Shown here: piece after piece, positions 26,379-29,256 of the stretch
Layout of the letters: each line of letters starts with the position of its first letter
How positions within the stretch are numbered: position 1 is the stretch's first letter
Virus record (IMG/VR): IMGVR_UViG_3300025141_000527
Location: 1 to 29,256 of that record
From: a virus
Reading direction: 5' to 3' (one strand)
DNA: 29,256 nt
The notes under the pieces: generated by a model
Database searches by the model: none
The model's input: the letters and a program-made list of their open reading frames with translations, nothing else
Told to the model about the DNA's origin: nothing
Translations under genes and position numbers: made by a program

Positions 26379-26387
26379 AATTAATAT

Positions 26388-26404
26388 TATTATATTATAG
26401 TTCC
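26388..26404 (-). promoter_or_regulatory. Shared 17-base TATAAT element, copy 2
   Basis: Identical over 17 bases to the element at 807-791, on the same strand, here nine bases before the ATG at 26378. It overlaps the stop codon of the upstream gene, so the identity is not explained by homologous coding sequence. Confidence 0.5.
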
Positions 26405-26850
26405 GTTCCTGGAGTGTAATCAGATGTTATTTGTACATCTTTAGCTTCTTCTGTCTTTTTTGTTAAATCTACAAGTGTCCTATCAATATTTACAGGCTCT
26501 GTTAGAAGCGTTGGAACTAAATTTACATCGACTCTATATGTGTTGTTACACTTTTCACATGTATAGCTATTATCCATATTGATAAAAATATTTTCCATAA
26601 ATGTGTTGTTATTACACGGGCAAACAATAGTAGCTTCATTAAGATCTAGTAACTGTTGTAATTCAGCTTCAAATTCCGCGGTTAAATTAGTAATCTTATT
26701 AAGCTTAAAGGAAGAGACAACAAATGCTGCGATAAATTGCACTACAAATGCTAAAGCTGTAGCTTCCCAAAAACCAAATACGTTTCGAAGAGCAAATCCA
26801 AATAAGGCTGATACGATACTAGTAATTAGTATCGATCTAAGAATAGTCAT
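26395..26850 (-). CDS. Membrane-anchored zinc-ribbon protein
   Basis: 151 residues. Two hydrophobic segments (about 5-22 and 29-47) form a likely membrane hairpin, followed by a short charged coiled coil (about 52-72, LTAEFEAELQQLLDLNEA). A zinc-ribbon-like pair of knuckles follows: CPC at 77-79 and CEKC at 98-101, with strand-like sequence between. The C-terminal 45 residues are acidic and probably flexible. The small loop between the helices suggests both termini lie on the same side, presumably the cytoplasm. The ATG overlaps the stop of the 26847-27173 gene by four bases, so the two are co-translated. Zinc binding and membrane insertion are predicted from sequence pattern. Target and role are unknown. 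Confidence 0.78.
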   Translation of the reverse strand: MTILRSILITSIVSALFGFALRNVFGFWEATALAFVVQFIAAFVVSSFKLNKITNLTAEFEAELQQLLDLNEATIVCPCNNNTFMENIFINMDNSYTCEKCNNTYRVDVNLVPTLLTEPVNIDRTLVDLTKKTEEAKDVQITSDYTPGTEL

Positions 26851-27173
26851 ATAGATATTTTAGATAGATCTTCTGGAATATCAAGGATGAGATCGTTAAT
26901 TTTATCAATTTTATCGTTTATTTGATTAATAACTATACTTGAAATATTTTCATTAGCTTTTGCTTTCGAGAGCATATTTCTAATTTCTACTAAAGAAACA
27001 AAGGTATTACCAAGTAGCTCGTTCATGTGCTGCACTTCAACAGGTAGTATTGGCGGTGCTTTTTGATATTTTTCATTATCCTTATAGATAGACATCTGGT
27101 CAGAAGCATTCATATGAAAATTAATGGGGTTATCTTCTGGCCCTACGCTATAAGGAAATTCCGGTCCATCCAT
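26847..27173 (-). CDS. Unknown acidic/helical protein (108 aa)
   Basis: 108 residues. The N-terminal 45 residues are Pro/Asn/Asp-rich and look disordered (MDGPEFPYSVGPEDNPINFH). The rest is a probable coiled coil (VEVQHMNELLGNTF, then SSIVINQINDKIDKINDLIL). No catalytic motif or membrane segment. A CATAAATA box five bases before the ATG indicates late expression. The stop overlaps the start of the membrane zinc-ribbon gene, which suggests the two products act together, perhaps as a membrane-associated assembly factor. That last point is inference only. Confidence 0.72.
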   Translation of the reverse strand: MDGPEFPYSVGPEDNPINFHMNASDQMSIYKDNEKYQKAPPILPVEVQHMNELLGNTFVSLVEIRNMLSKAKANENISSIVINQINDKIDKINDLILDIPEDLSKISI

Positions 27174-27178
27174 GTAAT

Positions 27179-27186
27179 TATTTATG
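27179..27186 (-). promoter_or_regulatory. Late-promoter-like CATAAATA box (divergent pair)
   Basis: CATAAATA on the minus strand, five bases before the ATG at 27173. Back to back with the plus-strand box at 27193-27200 in a 32-bp divergent gap. Confidence 0.65.
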
Positions 27187-27192
27187 CTAGAG

Positions 27193-27200
27193 ACTAAATA
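27193..27200 (+). promoter_or_regulatory. Late-promoter-like ACTAAATA box (divergent pair)
   Basis: ACTAAATA, five bases before the ATG at 27206. With the opposite box it forms a nine-bp perfect inverted repeat (AATTATTTA / TAAATAATT, 27176-27184 and 27195-27203). Confidence 0.55.
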
Positions 27201-27205
27201 ATTTT

Positions 27206-27643
27206 ATGACTAAATTCGAAAGACGTTTTTATAAATCTCTCAATGAACAAGCAGAAGAAGAAAGGGTAGCTTTTGAGGCAGAGTTAGATGATGATACAAG
27301 CGCAGAAGACTTTGACGTAGATGTAGAAGTTGATGAAGTTGCTGTTGAGGAAGATCCTAATGTAAAAGCCGCGCAAGCTGTTAGTGAGCGTAATGAAGCC
27401 ATGAGAGTTAAGCTCGAGGGGTGGATTGGTGAAATAGAAACCTTCTTAGAGTACTTAAATGGCTCGTCACCTGATTCTATTCAAACTCTTTTAGCTAATG
27501 CAGAGCCTGATACAATCTTTGATCGAATGAAAGCTTCTGAGCAACGTAAAATTGCTAGAGTTGCAACAGAGCTTGCTGCTTTAAATGAGTCGTTTAAAGG
27601 TTATATTGCCCAGACCGGAAATGCTCAGTTTAAATATGTGTAA
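27206..27643 (+). CDS. Acidic unknown protein (145 aa), probably late
   Basis: 145 residues. The first 14 are basic (MTKFERRFYKSLNE). About residues 16-52 are strongly acidic (FEAELDDDTSAEDFDVDVEV), and the rest is helical (EGWIGEIETFLEYL, KIARVATELAALNESF). A short basic head followed by an acidic segment is typical of small scaffold or head-associated proteins, but I cannot assign one. It is the only plus-strand gene in the right-hand minus-strand block, is driven by its own late box, and ends at a strong intrinsic terminator 33 bases after its stop. It overlaps the 3' end of the primase gene by 19 bases in convergent orientation. Confidence 0.78.
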   Translation: MTKFERRFYKSLNEQAEEERVAFEAELDDDTSAEDFDVDVEVDEVAVEEDPNVKAAQAVSERNEAMRVKLEGWIGEIETFLEYLNGSSPDSIQTLLANAEPDTIFDRMKASEQRKIARVATELAALNESFKGYIAQTGNAQFKYV

Positions 27644-28686
27644 TTCCTATATCGTTTAATCTCCGATAATTTTACAATACCTTCGATTCCGTCGAAGGTA
27701 TTTTTTTCTATAAATTTCCATTTGATTTCATCTATCTTACATGCAATTGCAATATCATTAAAGTCCTTAAATTTCTTACCAAATTTCTCTGGCCATATAA
27801 ACACTCTTTCCCCTTGTTTAAGTAATACTTCCGACTTTACTAGGGATGCTTGATCAACCCACTGAGAGTCAAGGATCCACGTTTTATCATACCACTTAAG
27901 CGTTGTATTTAACTGCTCCTCTTGCCGTTGCGTAAATGATTTACCTCTTTCAGTAATACCGGCAACTGCAAGAGAATTCTTTGTAAAGAAAGCATTTATA
28001 GGCCCTTCAAAAATATAAACACAATCATGATCACTGCTTATTCGATCAATATTAAACAGAGTTTTTTCCGCATTTATTTTTCCTAAATATTTGGGCTTAA
28101 TTTTTTTGTCTTTATTTAAGACTGTCCTAGTTTGATAAAATTCGATTTCATCACGCTCATTAAAAAACGGTATAACTAGTCTATTCTTATGAACCATGTC
28201 TGTCAATGATACATACATAGCTCCTGGTTTATTTACTGCAGTATCTAATCGTCTCTCTGCAATTAAATGTTGAACAGCTCTAACAACATTGTTGCTATCG
28301 TAATAGTCAAGCTGAAACTTATCAGACAAATTAATGCTATCCTTAGGTAAGGTCTCGATCTTAAAAGTTGGTTCAGTTTTTTCATTTTTTTCTGTTATGT
28401 CTTCAATATCTGGAACATAATCTTTTAACTCCTTTATAATATCTTCGTCTCCAGCTCCGGATACTTCCTTTATCCACCTAAGAGGTTTTCCGGACCATCC
28501 GCAGTTATGACAAAATATATTATTATTTTTTGGAATGTAATAACACCGTCTTTTTTTGCCTAAAGACTTACCTTCCCTACAGATTGGGCAGCTGCATTGA
28601 TATACATTATTAAATTTATTATACTTTGGGTAGAACCCCAATTCGAAAAACTTAAGTATAACAAAGTCTTCAGGAAGCGATATCAT
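27625..28686 (-). CDS. 61: gp61-like DNA primase
   Basis: 353 residues, against 342 for T4 gp61, which makes RNA primers with the gp41 helicase for lagging-strand synthesis. A zinc-binding domain lies at C33-x2-C36 and C59-x2-C62 (CPIC ... FCHNC). The middle holds RLVIPFF at 169-175 and a K-P-K-Y-L-G block, as in gp61. The Toprim-like core has VYIFEGPINAFF at 223-234 (catalytic Glu 227) and WILDSQWVD at 270-278, where Toprim enzymes usually have DxD and T4 has DNE. GERVFIWPEKFGKKFKDFND follows, aligning with the T4 C-terminal region. The start overlaps the end of the RNase H gene by 17 bases. The last part of the gene contains a terminator for the opposite strand. Confidence 0.87.
   Translation of the reverse strand: MISLPEDFVILKFFELGFYPKYNKFNNVYQCSCPICREGKSLGKKRRCYYIPKNNNIFCHNCGWSGKPLRWIKEVSGAGDEDIIKELKDYVPDIEDITEKNEKTEPTFKIETLPKDSINLSDKFQLDYYDSNNVVRAVQHLIAERRLDTAVNKPGAMYVSLTDMVHKNRLVIPFFNERDEIEFYQTRTVLNKDKKIKPKYLGKINAEKTLFNIDRISSDHDCVYIFEGPINAFFTKNSLAVAGITERGKSFTQRQEEQLNTTLKWYDKTWILDSQWVDQASLVKSEVLLKQGERVFIWPEKFGKKFKDFNDIAIACKIDEIKWKFIEKNTFDGIEGIVKLSEIKRYRNYTYLN
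27676..27707 (+). terminator. Strong intrinsic terminator inside the primase gene
   Basis: AATACCTTCGA (27676-27686), loop TTCCG, then TCGAAGGTATT (27692-27702), a perfect 11-bp stem whose end runs into a seven-T tract at 27701-27707. It faces the plus strand and lies 33 bases past the stop of the 27206 gene. It also codes for primase residues on the minus strand, where the same bases give a leading A tract and so no termination. Confidence 0.85.
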
Positions 28687-29256
28687 TAAGTTTATTATAA
28701 AGACTTTTCATAAAAAACAAATTATGCCAGTCTTCTTTTTTATCGAGAATACGTTTAAAAGAGTATTCACGACAATATTCAAGAAACGCCTTATAACAAG
28801 GTTCAACTTTAACCTCAAGTTGCTCTTTATAATAATTTGCTTCTTCTGGAAGCGACTCGTATTTGTCTAAACAAAATATATCTACATTTCGTTTAAATAT
28901 TTCTCGTTGTTTTTCATCGAGCATATAGCCCGGATCCTCAAAATACCTTTTAACTGATGCTTTACCGAAGCCAGGTATACCCGGTACATTATCTGACTTA
29001 TCACCGGTTAAACATTTTGCAGTAAACCATTGTTCTACATCTACAAAACCTGTCTGCTTTTCAAAATTTCTTTCTTCAAAAAATCTCTTACGTATAGGGT
29101 CATACATAGTACACTCTGCACTGACCAGTTGTAGAAAATCTCTATCTACAGAAATAATAACCTTATCACCATCATGCTCTCTGCAAATATAAGCAACAAT
29201 ATCATCAGCTTCTAACTCCCGCGGAAAAATAGAATTAATACCCATTGTGTAGAGTA
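28670..29256 (-). CDS. rnh: RNase H/FEN-type 5'-3' nuclease, N-terminus outside window
   Basis: The visible 195 codons are the middle and C-terminus of a FEN/5'-3' exonuclease of the T4 RNase H type, which removes RNA primers and adjacent DNA. The conserved acidic residues read LEADD (D14, D15 counting from the ATG at 29245), SVDRDFLQL (D34, D36) and GDKSDNVPGIPGFGK (D82, D85), the last being the helix-hairpin-helix metal/DNA block. In this family about 110 residues with the first active-site Asp precede LEADD. Since no stop is seen upstream of 29245, the ATG there is almost certainly internal and the gene continues past the window. It overlaps the primase start by 17 bases, so the two Okazaki-processing enzymes are co-translated. 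Confidence 0.85.
   Translation of the reverse strand, partial: LYTMGINSIFPRELEADDIVAYICREHDGDKVIISVDRDFLQLVSAECTMYDPIRKRFFEERNFEKQTGFVDVEQWFTAKCLTGDKSDNVPGIPGFGKASVKRYFEDPGYMLDEKQREIFKRNVDIFCLDKYESLPEEANYYKEQLEVKVEPCYKAFLEYCREYSFKRILDKKEDWHNLFFMKSLYNKLNDIAS

Noticed and set aside
29243-29245. ATG at 29245 as the true start of the nuclease
   Set aside because: The family needs about 110 more N-terminal residues including the first active-site Asp, and the frame stays open to the window edge.

Overview
This window looks like part of an AT-rich, T4-like contractile-tailed phage (myovirus). The anchors are a GPW/gp25-family baseplate wedge protein, a gp6-like wedge protein, several proteins with Gp10-C-like or tail-collar modules, a gp61-type primase and the end of a T4 RNase H/FEN-type nuclease. 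The gene order (gp25, gp6, very large virion proteins, collar-type adhesins) resembles marine T4-like phages such as cyano- and pelagiphages. The host cannot be named from the sequence. Genes are packed tightly: no gap exceeds about 60 bases, and I saw no tRNA, IS element, integrase or CRISPR array.

Layout. 1-785 holds two minus-strand genes: one cut by the window edge and a small unknown. 846-25311 is a long plus-strand virion module. It runs gp25-like, gp6-like, a PKD-containing large protein, a 999-residue probable wedge protein, a short PKD-like protein, two large unknown structural proteins, two MPESL-type Gp10-C-like proteins (the first with a long glycine-rich extension), two paralogous collar-domain fibres, two tiny genes, a lectin-like beta-rich protein, and a 1088-residue coiled-coil, Cys-rich, mucin-like protein. 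A GT-A glycosyltransferase follows at 25323-26150. From 26145 the strand switches to small minus-strand genes (one a membrane/zinc-ribbon protein). There is one plus-strand acidic gene at 27206 with a strong terminator, then minus-strand primase and RNase H/FEN genes running to the right edge.

Regulation. Eleven start codons have a TAAATA box (full form NATAAATA, like the T4 late promoter TATAAATA) only 5-9 bases upstream, on both strands, and no Shine-Dalgarno. If T4 geometry holds, these transcripts would be leaderless or nearly so. Genes without a box mostly overlap or abut the preceding gene. Two small minus-strand genes instead share an identical 17-base TATAAT-containing element. A perfect 14-bp hairpin covers both the late box and the start codon of the 20890 gene, which suggests an early/late translational switch.

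Most interesting candidate. The last large structural gene encodes a mucin-like Thr/Pro tail (six YTTPP units, then a TTTPAP-type tract). The next gene encodes a glycosyltransferase with a DCH motif and a C-terminal GGEE...WLHR block, reminiscent of polypeptide GalNAc-transferases (GT27). I propose, as inference only, a phage-encoded system that O-glycosylates its own tail protein.
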